NCBI GenBank assembly: GCA_037013685.1
Contig: CM072887.1
Span: 36,259,154 to 36,323,153, forward strand
Source: Acridotheres tristis
Taxonomy: Eukaryota; Chordata; Aves; Passeriformes; Sturnidae
DNA: 64,000 bases
Direction: 5' to 3'
Of the stretch, positions 49,101 to 62,235 are shown piece after piece (position 1 is the stretch's first letter; each line of letters starts with the position of its first letter). Position numbers and translations under genes: made by a program. The notes below the pieces were generated by a model, which was not told the DNA's origin, did no database searches, and worked only from the letters and a program-made list of their open reading frames with translations.

Positions 49101-52100
49101 TTGTCTTCTCAGGGAAAATCCAACTATCCCTGAATAAAAGTCAACACAAGGCAAAAATAACTATAGAAGATTTTCATTTGGTAGTTACTGAAGGGCAAAT
49201 CCTTAAAAGAGTCCAATTCCTGAATCCAGAACTAAGCAAGTATAATATAGAGTTGCTAAAAGGTGGCTAAGCTGAAATTAAACTGAAGTTCATGCATATG
49301 TTTTCCAGCTGATGGCTCAATAACAGAAATATATTTGTCATGGTAAACAGTATTGTGAAGCCCAAATACTGAGAATCAGATTTGGAAAGTAAATATTTAT
49401 TCTTTTTCCTTTTAGAAGTTGAATTAAGGAAAATTTTCTCCTATAATTTTGGAACTTATAGACAAAGCCCCAGTTTTATATTGCAATAAATTTCTATCTC
49501 ATTTGTATTTACCAAGGGAGGTTATTACCCTGACTATGTAATGTAGAATAAAGCCACTGCAACGTCAAGAAAGATGTGGCCAGGTGCCAGAGAACAAACA
49601 CAGCTTTCCATCTTTTTAATTTCAAAACAACTGTTTAAGGATATTAAAATAGTTATTATAACTTAGGTTATTTTCTGTCCAGAGTACAGGAAAATCAATA
49701 TGCCAAACTAAAAAAAAAACAAAAAAACCTGCAGAAAAACCAAGATGCACACATGCAGGTCTCACTCTCTTACATATGCATAAGCATGCACAAAATTACC
49801 ATTGGAGAAAGGACAATGGCAAACAATATCCACTGACCCAGAAACAGTAATGCTTTTCTTTTGAATTTTGCATTTCTTTTTTTCCCCAGGATGACATCAC
49901 TCTGTATAAACAGTATATAAAAAATGCTATTTCTTTAATCTATGAAGCATTTTATAAATCTTCAACATGAGCCTTTCACTGAGAGCTTAGACAAATATTT
50001 AAATTGCTACATAAATGACTCAGACTACAAGGCAAGCCCAGGCTACTCTAAAAATAAATGTTCATGGACAATAAGCCCATCCAACCAAAAGAGAATTTTA
50101 AAAAGCCACAGAATATATAACGTCTCTCAGAATAGTACAGACATATCTGGATGAATGGCTATGATTTTCTCTTTTTCATGGAGATTTTAAGACAGAAAAT
50201 GATTTCTAGAGCTCTAAAGAAAGAAGCAATTGTCTAAAAGTGACCTGCACTCTTGTGAAGGAGTTCGACTCTTAATTGATACCTAATCGTAATATTTTTC
50301 TTCCTCTGCAGCAGCAATATGTGTGCATATCTTGCTATTCTCTGTGAGGGAACATGGAAAAGTTCCACTTATGAAATGAGGACAGTTTTGCATTTCACCG
50401 TAATCAGATCAAATAGGGCAGGTGGCAACTCTGCAGGCAACATAATTATGGAAAATGCCTGCATTCAATACAAACTGTCCTTCCAGTCTTGAGGTCTGAT
50501 AGGACATCATAGTGCAATCTTTTCACATTTCACTGGCAGCTCAGAATACAGAAGTCCACTGAGGGGGGACTACATACTGCTCTCATTTTTTGTCTGTGCA
50601 AATCCAGACAAATAATAAATATGTTCTTCAATATTTGCTCTAACATAAGAAGCAGAGTGTTCCTGGTAGTGCAAAAGCTGGTGTGGGATGAAACCTAAAG
50701 TTAAATACAGAAGAAAAAGTAATTAAGTCACTAGGCAGGTCTAAATCTAATAACATTGTGTGAGACAGGCTAATCCTGCATTACAAACAGTGATTCGTGT
50801 TTCTACTGTAAAAAACCTGACAGGCAGGCATAAATACAAGAGATCATACTATCTGTTTATCTAACAGAAAAGAATTGAAACGACCTGAGAGATTCCCCAA
50901 AGAGAAAGTGTTAAGGATTTTTCTGATTTTATATTGATATACTGGCCCTGTACTTGAACAGATCACTCATGATGAATAGCTGGCAAAACACATTTGAAAT
51001 AAGCTGAAAATGTAATGCAAAATTCTACTCCACATTAAAGGGATGATACAGCCAGGTTCATTTAGAATATTACTCCTCTGAAGACACCCCAAGCACTACA
51101 ATAACAAATGTTATATCAAAGAGGCACTCGGCAACAAATGCAATATGAGTCTCTGTGAGGCAATTTTTCAGTATGTCAGAATTATAATATCACTCCGAGG
51201 AAACAAATTAAGCAGCACAAACTTGGCTGTTGGGATCACTTTATTAGCAATACAGTGTTTTCTCATAAAGAATGCTTTTCTTTGGATCTGTCAATGAGAT
51301 GGTCTATCCGTTTTATTGGTGCACAATTTCATATTTGTCTATGAAATAAAAGAAACACTCTTTCTGCCACATTACAAAAAAAACCCTGAGAAAATAAAAA
51401 AAAATTCCTGATCATTTTTAATGTACAGATGAAGTCCACCCCAGTGTGGGTTTTCTTAATCAGCAGGGATAAACACTTTAATCACAAGGGATAATACTAG
51501 TACATTAGTACCAGTGAAGAAATACCAAATGATTTCTACCTGGCGAGGAATATCCATTTCTAAAAACCCATGTGTTTCTGCAAAATATTTTTTAAACTTC
51601 TGCTCTGGTTAGTCATCATGCTGATATAAGAATTGATTAAATTTTTTCCCTTGTGCATAAAAGAGAAAACAGCCCTTGCCAGCTGGACAGGCCACGGCCC
51701 TTTCAATGAGTCAGAGGAGGCTGTGCTTGCTCTGTAGTGATAAAATTCCAAGGCTGTCACAATTCACCTAAAGCTCAGTGTCTGCAGTGGACCAGGAACA
51801 CAGTGGGAAATGGATGTGCTCTACTATGTGCAGGGCAGGAGAGAACCCCCGCAGCTCAGCATTATGCCATCAGACTCATCACTACACTGAAGTGAATTAG
51901 TGCAAGCAATTTCATGAGATTACGCCAGCAATTTGGTACAGAACAGCTGCCACACCACACTACAGGATTCTCCCTCTGTTTTTTACTTACATGACCACAA
52001 ATAACTTCTGAGTTAATCCAGAGCAACAGAATCTATCCTTGGTCTTTACCACTTTACACAGAAATATGCTATGCCTTATAATTGATTGGTCTTTAAACTT

Positions 52101-55100
52101 TTTTAACCTAAAAATAATTCCATTAGCACAAGTCCGATATATCTTCATTAAATCAGACACTCTATACAATGCTATTTCTTCTGATATTTGAATTACTTTC
52201 CATATCTAGACCATGCCCATTATTTCCCTCATCTACACTTATTTTTCTGTATTCCTTTAACAGTGTGGGGTTTCTAAGATGTGAGCCTGAAGACAGAACA
52301 GACAGATAGGTGTAGGATCAAATCTCCAACCTTGGTTACTGCATACATGAAACCCCACAGGGTACACAGTCCAACTGCAGAGGGTTGTGGGGGTGCGAAT
52401 GTGTTTTTTCCCCTCTTCATCTGGTAATCGGTATTGCTGCATCAATCATTTCCATTCACAAAAGAAAATATTTTTTTAGAAAATTTATACTAGTGGGATT
52501 CTGAACTGACAGTGTTTTTTACTATGAATGCTGATGCAGACACTAGAAATCGAGATTGCAATGTCTCTGAACTTGATGCTAACCTTTAATCAGGTTGAGA
52601 AGTCAAGTAAGTAAGAACTGCTGTCTCCCCAGGAACCCCCCCTTCTGCTTCCCACATGTACAGCTCCTCTTTGCCCAGCAACAGAGAATCAGAGCTCAGA
52701 CATGAGTGTCCTTTGTTTCTTCTTGTCTTTTACAAAATGGAAAGTCAAATTATTGAAACTAATGATAAGGTTCAGCTTTTTTTCCCCCTTATGCCATTAA
52801 AATGCTCACTTGACTTTGCTTCATTTCAGGAGATCACTGAGCTGCAGTTGTAAAAAATAACAACATTAGGTCTCATAGCCTGTACATTTACCTTTTGACA
52901 CCACATTAACTATTTTTTTCTGTAAAGTACTTCTAAGCAGTCATTTATATGTTAAGTACTGAACTCTGTATCCCTTTCTGCCTTTCAATATTACACTGCT
53001 TGCTATGTATTTTCCATTTGTGTCTGTTATGTCATGGATCAGAAATTCACTCCATGTACTTCTGTCTGGGTCCAGAATACCATCATGCATGACATTTCAG
53101 AGACACTTTTTTCCTGACTGAGAATTATTGGATATACAGCTATAAAAGCATACATAAAAGCTAAAAGCCCTTAGAAATACTTGGAGGGGAAACAAAACAT
53201 CCCTTACGCATCAAATTGGTTGGAAATTCTTCATACTGTTCTTCTATACCAATTCCTGCAGGATTTGCTTTCTATTGTAGCTTAGCTCCTGTCTGCTTCA
53301 GGAAGAAGATTGTCAATTATGATAAATGATTCTGTATGGCAGGATTTAGACCCACACTACAGAAAACTATATCTAATGAGATTATCTGATTCTTTCTTAA
53401 GGATCAATAATTTATTTATAGGCAGGGGCCTCAAAGGTTAATTTTTAGTGCTTTACTCCCCAAGCTATCCAGCACTCAAACGACTTGTAAGAGACATACA
53501 ATCACAACTGGCTAATCCACATCAGCTTGTTTAAAAAAAACTGTCAGATTAACAAATCAATGATACTTACACACTACGAAATTGGTTTCTACTTAAAAGC
53601 TGACTGGATTTACACAGTTTACATGCAACACAAATCCTGTTTTCATGTAATTTAGCAAGGATTCCGGGCAAAGTGATTCTCCCTTCTCTTGTCAATTTCC
53701 AAGACACAAACTGGCCAGCAGAAATCCTATTGCAGTTTGATGGATGTCTATTGAGGGAAACGGGAGGAGGAGAAAAAAAGAGAAAAGTAGGATTTTTGAT
53801 GTTTGGCTATAGGTTGCTGTCACTGATCATTTTCCTATCTCAGCTTCCACAGGTACCTGTGACTTCCTATTTAGAGAGTTTTCCCCTGCTTTACTGGTTT
53901 TATCAAGAAGTATGCCATGCCTAACTTGTGACATGTTCATGCTACATTTATTCAACAGCCCATTGCAGGGGTTGCATGGATGTAATAGCGATGAGTGCTA
54001 CAGTCATGGTTTTTTCACCCATTTCGACATTTTAATTCTGCTCACACTTCTTGCAGTCATTATAAGAGAGTCAAACACATGGCTGCCATCAAGCAGTCGC
54101 TGGCCTTGAATGCAAAGTAAACTTTGCTGCAACAAATTCTTTGCACACGTCCTTTCTCTCTCTGTCTTTTTCCCTTTCTAGCTATGTATTTATAGTTCTC
54201 CTTTGAAGGTTGTGGAGCATTATCTAGTTTTATTTTTATTTTTTGTTACTTTGGGATTTTGATGGAAAGTGGGTTTTGGGAGCACAGCACACTTCAGATC
54301 ATTAGGACTATATCCACCTTCACTGGGAAGATAACAAATCAAGGTGGCAAATATCTGAAAGGTACAATGACATTTTTTTGTGCAATGGTCAGTGAATTAG
54401 AGCAGTTCTGATATAAAACTGATTCAGATGACAGGTGCTTAATCAACTGAAACTCCAGCAACTCTAGTAATAGTTTCCTAACTTCTTACTATACCTGGAA
54501 AATATCATCAGAAGACAAACATAAATATTTGCAACGAAAAAATACACCACAGTGTCAGTTTGCATTTTTTTCAGACTTGTATCTACAGATCCTACTGAAC
54601 TGAAGGTTAATGCTAACATTCAAAGACAGACTGTGCATAATCTAAGAGGACATGCGACATTTTTATGTTTCAGGCTAATTCTTTGTGTCTTTGTTCTTCA
54701 GGACAGTCTCATGTAGGAAAGTAAGCTAATGTCATTGATTATCTCAATATTAAATAGATAAATAAACAGAGAGAAAGCAAAACATGACTGAAGTGGCTGA
54801 AATAAGTGGCATGTACACAGTACAGTAAACAATTCTGCCGAGCAGCCTACTAATTTGTCCCAATCTACCACAACCAATTACTCCTGCCTCTGAGACTCCT
54901 TATCTCAGATTTTCCAAGCCAGCTACCCACTATTTCTTGATAAAAGGCATAGCAGTATTTCAGAAAATTGCAGATTAGATAAAGAAGAAACCCAGTGTTA
55001 GAAGTAATTGCCTGCATTTTTTCCCTCAGCTATCCAATCCTCCATCCAAATAGATGAAAAGCTACCTTCCAAGTTAGGTCTCAGAAATCCATCTGTATTG

Positions 55101-55609
55101 GCTACAAAATAATAGGTTTGACAATATTGTAGAGCCGTTGTTCTTAGCATTACTGTCTGATAGAAAAAGATGGGAAAATAATCTTTGACAGGTCAGCAAG
55201 AGCAAAAAACGACTGTGTTGAATTAGACCCCCACAATACCGGCTGGACATAACACACACACTCATGACAGAGTTGCAGCACTAAGCTCCACAATGCACAA
55301 AAGGTAGTAGTCATTCAAGCCTGCTTCTTCCTCCTTCGTCTTACTTCTCATCCCTCTTCTGGGAAAGAAAAGGTATCTTTGGTTTGGGAGAAGCTGGAGC
55401 TGGCTGTAAGTACTATAGATTAACAAATGTACTGAACCTAACACAAAATCCATCTCTCAGTACCCCATCTCTGGCACAAGTCAGTAACAGATGCCATGAG
55501 AAAAGGGTTAAATATGTCTGAATTTCATCCTTATCTGCACACTGCCATTTAGGAACATTCTTTGATAGAGGATGCAATCAGATCCCCTTCCCCCCTCTTG
55601 GGAATTCTC

Positions 55610-56110
55610 CATTAATGTGTCTAGTCACTTTTAGAACCCTGAATACTTTTGGTTTCTACAATTTCCTTAAGCATTGAGTTCCATAATTTTAATTTGCAGC
55701 ATGTGAACTTCCTCCTTTTGCTTTATACGTGCTACTTTATAGTACGGCTCTCTAAAGTTCTCACATAATAAGAATGGATAAATTCCTATTACTTTTTTCA
55801 GTTTCCCTTATGATTTTTAGAAAACCTCATCACATCTTTATCCAGATGGCTCTTGTCAGACCAGAAAAATAAGCATTCCATCACACAAAAACTATTCCTT
55901 ACCTCCAGCCATCCTTGCTGCCCTATGTTTAAACGATAGCTAGCATTTTCTTTTTTAGAGACAATAACCAAAACTGCTCTTGGAATGTGCAGAGCAGGCT
56001 GCACTCTTGATTTTCCATGGAGAAATAACATTTTGTCATTCCTAAAGTTCCTAAGATCTGAATTGCCCTTTTGATTTTCACTTAGCGCTCAGATGATATT
56101 TTCAGTGAAC
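55610..56110 (-). mobile_element. Ancient CR1-type LINE fragment (reptile-like family)
   Basis: The plus strand has a diverged but collinear match to the reverse complement of old sauropsid CR1 elements. In order it shows GCATTGAGTTCCATAATTTT, CTTCCTCCTTTTG, a TTATAGT/CTCTAAAG segment, GATTTTTAGAAAACCTCATC, a TTGCTGCCCT, AGACAATAACCAAAACTGCT, GGAATGTGCAGAGCAGG, and a CTTTTGATTTTCACTTAGCG stretch followed by GATATTTTCAGTGAAC. The order of these blocks makes coincidence unlikely, but the family assignment is from memory and the ends are approximate. It is much older than the CR1 at 42.25 kb. Confidence 0.7.
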
Positions 56111-56289
56111 CACCCAAACAAGAGGCCAAACAAATGAGGCAGCAGATGAGAGACCAGTGCCACTCTATCTGCTTTTGCCCTTGGACACTGCAAATGATGC
56201 CACCTCTGCTTCCTAAGATGGCTTACTTGAAAGTCTGTCCAAAACCACCAGTGTCATGCTGACAGTCAGCTCTGTAAACTGAATTGCTT

Positions 56290-56560
56290 TGTTACTCCAT
56301 CCTTGCAGCTGGGCAGTGCAGCAGCACCCTTGCAGCCAGCTCAGGATGTGGCCATGTATTCCGTCAGCCTAACTCACCTTCATGGCTTCACCTCAGCTTG
56401 CCCCAGCGCTGGGTCTTCCCAGTGATCACAGGGCTGTGGCTAACCTTGCCTGGCACTTGCCCTATTGGCATGGCAAAGCACAGCACAGCTGCCTCCCTAC
56501 TGCTCCAGAATTGCTGCACTGCAACATGCCCTGCCAGCAAGTAGTCTCTAGACAAGACTG
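56290..56560. other. Unassigned GC-richer patch
   Basis: This patch is clearly richer in G and C than its surroundings, with many CAGC/GCTG words and few CpGs. It follows the ancient CR1 fragment by about 180 bp. Overlapping plus-strand frames (86 and 97 codons) have no recognisable domain. It may be an unrecognised repeat. Confidence 0.5.
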
Positions 56561-59097
56561 CAGAATGCCTTACCCAGTCTCCAAGGAGTTAAGAACGTGG
56601 GAGCTAAGCTGTGGTGTGAGGTATAAGGGCAGGAAACAAAATGGACATAAGTCTGATAATCCAAAACTAACATAGGAAAATGAACAACTAAATGCTTTTA
56701 TCCGAAAGTTGAAATCAAGGGAGAAAGGAGCAGGATAGCAAACAAGTAGAAAGAACAAAGACAATTACCATCAGCCTCCTTCTTTTCCTCTCTTACAGGA
56801 CACAGATTTCTCTAAGAGCACTGTATTTACCCTGCATTAAGTAGCCTTGTATTTTTTTCTCATAAAGATCATGCAATAACAAGAAAATTACAAGGATCAT
56901 TTAATTTTCTGACAGGTGAAATGGCACAGAATTGGAAATTCAACACTAGGCAATAACTGATGTTCATTGGAATTTCTCCACTATCCCCAAAACATGTTAT
57001 TAAGCTACGTAAGAAATGAGTAGAGTAGGCAACCCTTAACTATACAACATTTGCAAAGGCACTGTATTCTGTATAGGAATGTCAGTTTCTTGTCTTTCCA
57101 TCAATGCGAAGAGAAATGGAGACAGAAAGCACTTTTGCATATGTGTATTGTAGATTTGAATTTCAAAACTAGGCAGAATGATGTCTCTATACCCCAGATG
57201 TAAAATCCTGGAGCTTCATTAAGAGACAAAGCCCCTTGCTCCTGTGCACGCACCATGCTGGAGCACTTGTTCTTTAGTAAAGCCTGTATTGAACTCATGC
57301 AGAAAATTCCTGAGGTTGAGAGAAAAAATTTGTGTGGTGCCCTCAGTTTTCTTCTCTGTGCTATGAGAAACAAGGACTTCAAACCTAGAGAGCATTTGAC
57401 TCATAATTATTGGAAAACAAAATCTCCATTTGTAGCTTAGTCTTTCATCTGCAGATCCCTTTGCAGGTTTGGTTTATGGGTTTTTTCATCTGTTGTCTTC
57501 TGAGGACAAGTTCTTTTTTGATTACAAATCCTGACTTTGTAAAGTATGCTGCATCTAGCTGTGCAAAGGTGATAAATTAATTTTTATTTATATTACAGCT
57601 GATCTGACAGCCTCTGTTCTGTTGATAACCCCACTGTGCTAAATAGTGAGTGAACATGTCACATTAAACAGATGATACAGTCATTTGTGTGTCTACAAGA
57701 GGATGCCATGTGTGGCAGAACGTGTGGTACAGAATGCATGGCAGATTCCCCAAGGGAGAGGCCTGAAGCAGAACAAGAAGGCTGTCCAATCTTTTGTGCT
57801 GTGGATATAATGATCAATGCAAAACTGGGATTTTAACTTTGTCTCTTAGCATTGTAAGTTGTGAATTTGGCCTCACTTGGTGATCTTACATAAAAAAAAA
57901 TATCACCCTGCCAAAGATAATTCTCCAACTACTCTTTACAAGCAGAAAACCATAAATCTCATGTCTTGAACTTATGGAATATATATACCAACAATCTGCA
58001 GCTGACTCAAAGCTGTGTTTGACAATGATAAGTCACTGCTGCCATGAGATTACCCTGGGAACCTCAACTGAAGGCAATGACAATTGAAAGTTCAAACATC
58101 TGGCTCTGAATCCTCACTTTATGACTTTGTGGAGAAAGAACAGCCACAGCTGCATCACAAAATATCAGTTCCATATTTTCTGACTTTCCTCTTGAAGTCT
58201 TCACAGTATTTAAATATGGCTCACTCAACATTCATGTATGTATTATATAAGATTAAAAAATATGATTATCTGCCTCCCACAAAATCTGTTATGGAATAAA
58301 AGTAACAGTAATATACATGTTACTCAAGAGAGTGAAGTCTTATCCTTAAGGGAAGTGCCCATAAGAACAAAGCAGTTTAAATTAGCAATTTTTGTGTGCT
58401 GTGTACAGCCTGTTTCTTTTTCCTTTCGTTTAATTAACCTGGCTTATTTACCTGGCTTGCTGGAAAATTAGTTATTAGAGTCCAGTCATTACTAGCCCTG
58501 AAGGTTGCACAAAAAGCCAGAGGATGCCATTTAAGTACCAGCTCTCACATAATTATTCTGCTTTAGCAATACAACTATTTTTAAAGCAAACTTTAGGACC
58601 AGGAACTCTATTTTAGACATAATTTTGTTAATAAATTGCTTCATTGTTAGCATGCAATCTGCAGTTTATTTGGTCTGTAATGCTCTCCTGTGATCATTAT
58701 GATAAATCTGAGTTCAGTGCTCAGAAATGAACCCTCTCAATTTTGAAGGAAGTAGGGCTTTGCTGGACAGGAGGAGAGAACATAACCCCAGCAGCCAAAA
58801 TAATAATTTGAAGCTAGTGAATAGAGAAGACCAAATAGGGATAGTCTCAGCAGGGAATTTGACGGTAGTTGCACAGGATGAGGAGACAGGGATTGAAGCT
58901 TATAAGAAAAAACAGATAACACTGAAGACACACACTAGCAGCAGAGCTATTTTTCATGTCAGGTTTTCTTTAACCTGCAAACTCTCAGGGCCAGACCTAT
59001 TAGCACATTGATCATGTCGCCTTGACCCAGGCACTGGACATTTGCAGGACTGTGGCCTATATTTTCCTGAGAAACAAGACCAGAAAGGAGATGGGTT

Positions 59098-59205
59098 GCA
59101 CTGAGGCAGCTGCAGTTACCAGCATTCCACTGACACAAAGAATGATGCAGAACAAGGGGGCTGTGCTGAGACAGCTGTAATCAGAGAGACCTCACTGAGA
59201 GTAAC
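59098..59205. repeat. Imperfect direct repeat of a CTGAGRCAGCTG-containing unit
   Basis: GCACTGAGGCAGCTGCAGTT and GTGCTGAGACAGCTGTAATC lie about 64 bases apart, each followed by a CCACTGA or TCACTGA. This looks like a diverged local duplication. The copy limits are uncertain. Confidence 0.45.
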
Positions 59206-59842
59206 ATTCATAGAGTATGTGGGGAGGCATCCAAAGGCAGAAGAGATGAGTGCACATCTCCCAGGCATAAATGGCCCCTCTGCAGGGAAAAAACATGGTC
59301 ACTTTGCTGGTAGAGTGTTATACTCTCTAGTAGAACAGATATGTGGAAAGAACTAGTAACAGACAAAAATTTAACCAAGAATTGGTGATGAACAAAAGCA
59401 GCCCCTTGACACATATGCTAGACACACAGCTCATGTGTTGCTTCTCAGAAACACAAGACCACTGAAAAATTGCTAGAGCACAAAGAAATGAGCTCTGTCC
59501 TTGCCCCACTTGGCCTGCAAGCTCTTCAAAATGTATAATATTCTTGGGAATATCAAAAGGGTTGGAGGGTCTCTAGGAGCACATGAAGAGATGGCAGTTC
59601 TGGGGCTATTCCCACTAATCCCTTTGGAGAAGTGTCAGAATTCAGATAAAGATAGATGTGATCCACAGATAAGTATAGGAGGTTTTGACAGGAACATTAG
59701 TTCTCTCAGCCATGGACTGGTGTTCCATGAACACAGCTTCCCAAACATCATTCCAGGATAGTTAAGGAAACGGATGAAGCAAGCTCACAGCTTGCTGCAA
59801 TGAACTTCTAGAACTCAGGGAGAACTGGTTTGTAAAACCAGA

Positions 59843-59868
59843 AAACAGGTAAGTAAAACAGGTAAGTA
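59843..59868. repeat. 13-bp tandem duplication carrying CAGGTAAGT
   Basis: AAACAGGTAAGTA occurs twice in direct succession, and flanking TAAAACCAGA-type sequence on both sides extends the similarity. Each unit carries a perfect CAG|GTAAGT donor consensus on the plus strand. Confidence 0.92.
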
Positions 59869-62204
59869 AAACCAGAGGAAAACATCTTCAAGTCCTTGAC
59901 TTATGAGAAAAAATAACAAACTTAAATAGCTGGACTGACAGTACACTCGATGTTGACAAGATCCTTGCCCCTAAGAAGAATTTTGGCTGACCTATCACTC
60001 AAGATCCTCTGTGAAATCCAACTGACGGTGATAGCTGCAGGGCCTGTGTTCAGTGTTTTTCATTTCTCCATATTTCACATGCAATTTTTCTAACAGTGAC
60101 ATATATTAACATTTGTGCATCACACAATGTAAAATTCCACTCAGGAGGACTGGGAATGAAGAGGTATTAAGAGGTACAGTCCTTGCCCTTTCCACCCCTA
60201 ACCTCTACAGCCAAACAAAGGCTAATTTATCTTATGGTGTGATTCAGAGCAGCCTATGGAGTATTTTCATTTTTGCCAAGTGCAGTGTTTTAAATATGTT
60301 TTGGCATTAGGAGACTGCTCAGTATGCTTTAAACAGACACCCCTTTTCTACTCCTCACTCCCTAGAGTCTCTGATGGCAATTCCACAGCTCTGTGCCATC
60401 AGCCAGGAAGGGAAATCTTAGCTGACTACATGATGTCACCTCAATTTTGCACTCTGATGAGGGCCTGGATGTGCTCCATGACAGCGTGTCAGCATTTAAA
60501 AAGATAAAAACACTGCTGTTATAGAAAAAGGTAAATGGAGATCACCAAATACAAATGTGAGCCGCATAGTATTTCTGAATCTCTTATCTATACAAAACAT
60601 ACAGGTTTACCTAGCACTGAGGAAACCACTTCTTTAGGCTCTGCAGAAAAGGATGTGCAAACATTTCTTTCTATGTCTAAACTCCCTTTCATGTGTATCA
60701 TATATGATTTTTTAATGAAATCACATTTGTATTACCACAAGGTAATACACTAATAAATATTTAAAAGGAAACATTTTTATAAGGGCATATCACTGACCTA
60801 AAGTCATTCAGTGATGATAAACTTATAATGGATTTAAAATAAATGTGTGGAATGAAAACACAGCAAAAAGAAAATTGAATATTCATCCCCCAAAGAAGAA
60901 CTAAAAAAACTCCTATCAATATACAGCAAGGTGAGCACCCCAAGACTTCAGCTAAGTAAATCCTAGCCCTTACATCCAGAAGTATGATTCTAATCAATAA
61001 TCCACAGCACTTATGTGTAAAGAAGTCCAGGGAGCTGCAGTTGCCTCACAAGAGCTCTGGACAGAAATAAATCAGGACTTTGCCTTATGTGAACTGGGAT
61101 TTGATGTGACCTTCATGCTGCAGCCCTGTCAAGCTGTAGCAAAGATGAATGCAATCAGACAGCTATTAGACACTGTTCTAATTTAGACATAGCAAAACCT
61201 ATTGAGTAATGTCAAATGAAACAAAAAGCAAGACTGGAGTGTGAAAGGGCTTTAGTTCCCTTTAGGAGAAATTCAAAGGACTTTGTAATATCAAGGCCTT
61301 GCTGAGCTGAGCATGAAGGCCTTGGAAGTGATGAGGCAAACTATCGACTGAATATGGCATAATCCTGCCACAATCCTCAGAGGAAGCTTGAAACTTCTTC
61401 AGGGATGCTGTTTTTTCGCAAAGTTTTGAGCTAGGCAGTTAAAGTAATTTTGAAAGTTTGCCTTTCTTTTGTTTCCTTGTCAACAATACCTAAAAGATTA
61501 CTCCTTAAGCAAGAAGCATGGGAAGCAAAGCAGAATTTATTTCAATAGTGGTTAATCATCAGTGTCAAGACTATTCCTATGAAGAATACTGGAATAATTT
61601 TATGTGCATTAATACCTATATAAACAAAAAGAAATGGGACTGAAACCTTCTACCTGAACCTAAATTATTTTCAATATTTTAACACATGACTGAATATGGT
61701 CTCCAAGCCCCTTCAAACTCTTACGTTGAAAAGTTCAGAATATAGTCAAATGTGAAAGATCTGAACCATTTTAATAGACTATGAAGCTGTTCCTAGAATT
61801 GTCTTTTCATATACACACTGGCTCAGTGATATTCAATTTCACTCCTTCAGAATTTTTAAGAAAATGGAAGATGTTTGAAGATTGAAAATAAATTTCTGCT
61901 GATCAGATGTGATTAATTTTTCAGCCTGTGCCAGATTGGAGAAAGTCTATAGAAGAGTCCATATCTAATAGAGGGATTAAATGAAGGTTGTAAATTATTT
62001 TAAGGACAAATTCTGTCTGGGACTTAGAAGTGACTTTATAGTTTTAAAAGCCAATGCCTTCTGGACTTACCATGAAACTTAAATTGTCCTTGTCCTAAGT
62101 CATAATGTCATAGCTATTAGGATGGAATAAATGACATGATGCCAAATGAATAAAATATGATCCAACAAATTATGAGATCCCAAAAGATCAGAAGTGGAGG
62201 AAAC

Positions 62205-62235
62205 AGGAGTTGTAATCCTATGAGGATTACCTCCT
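62205..62235. repeat. Inverted repeat (12 paired bases, two-base bulge)
   Basis: AGGAG, TT, GTAATCC, a TATGA loop, GGATTAC and CTCCT form a compact hairpin with a two-base bulge. No function is evident. Confidence 0.85.
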
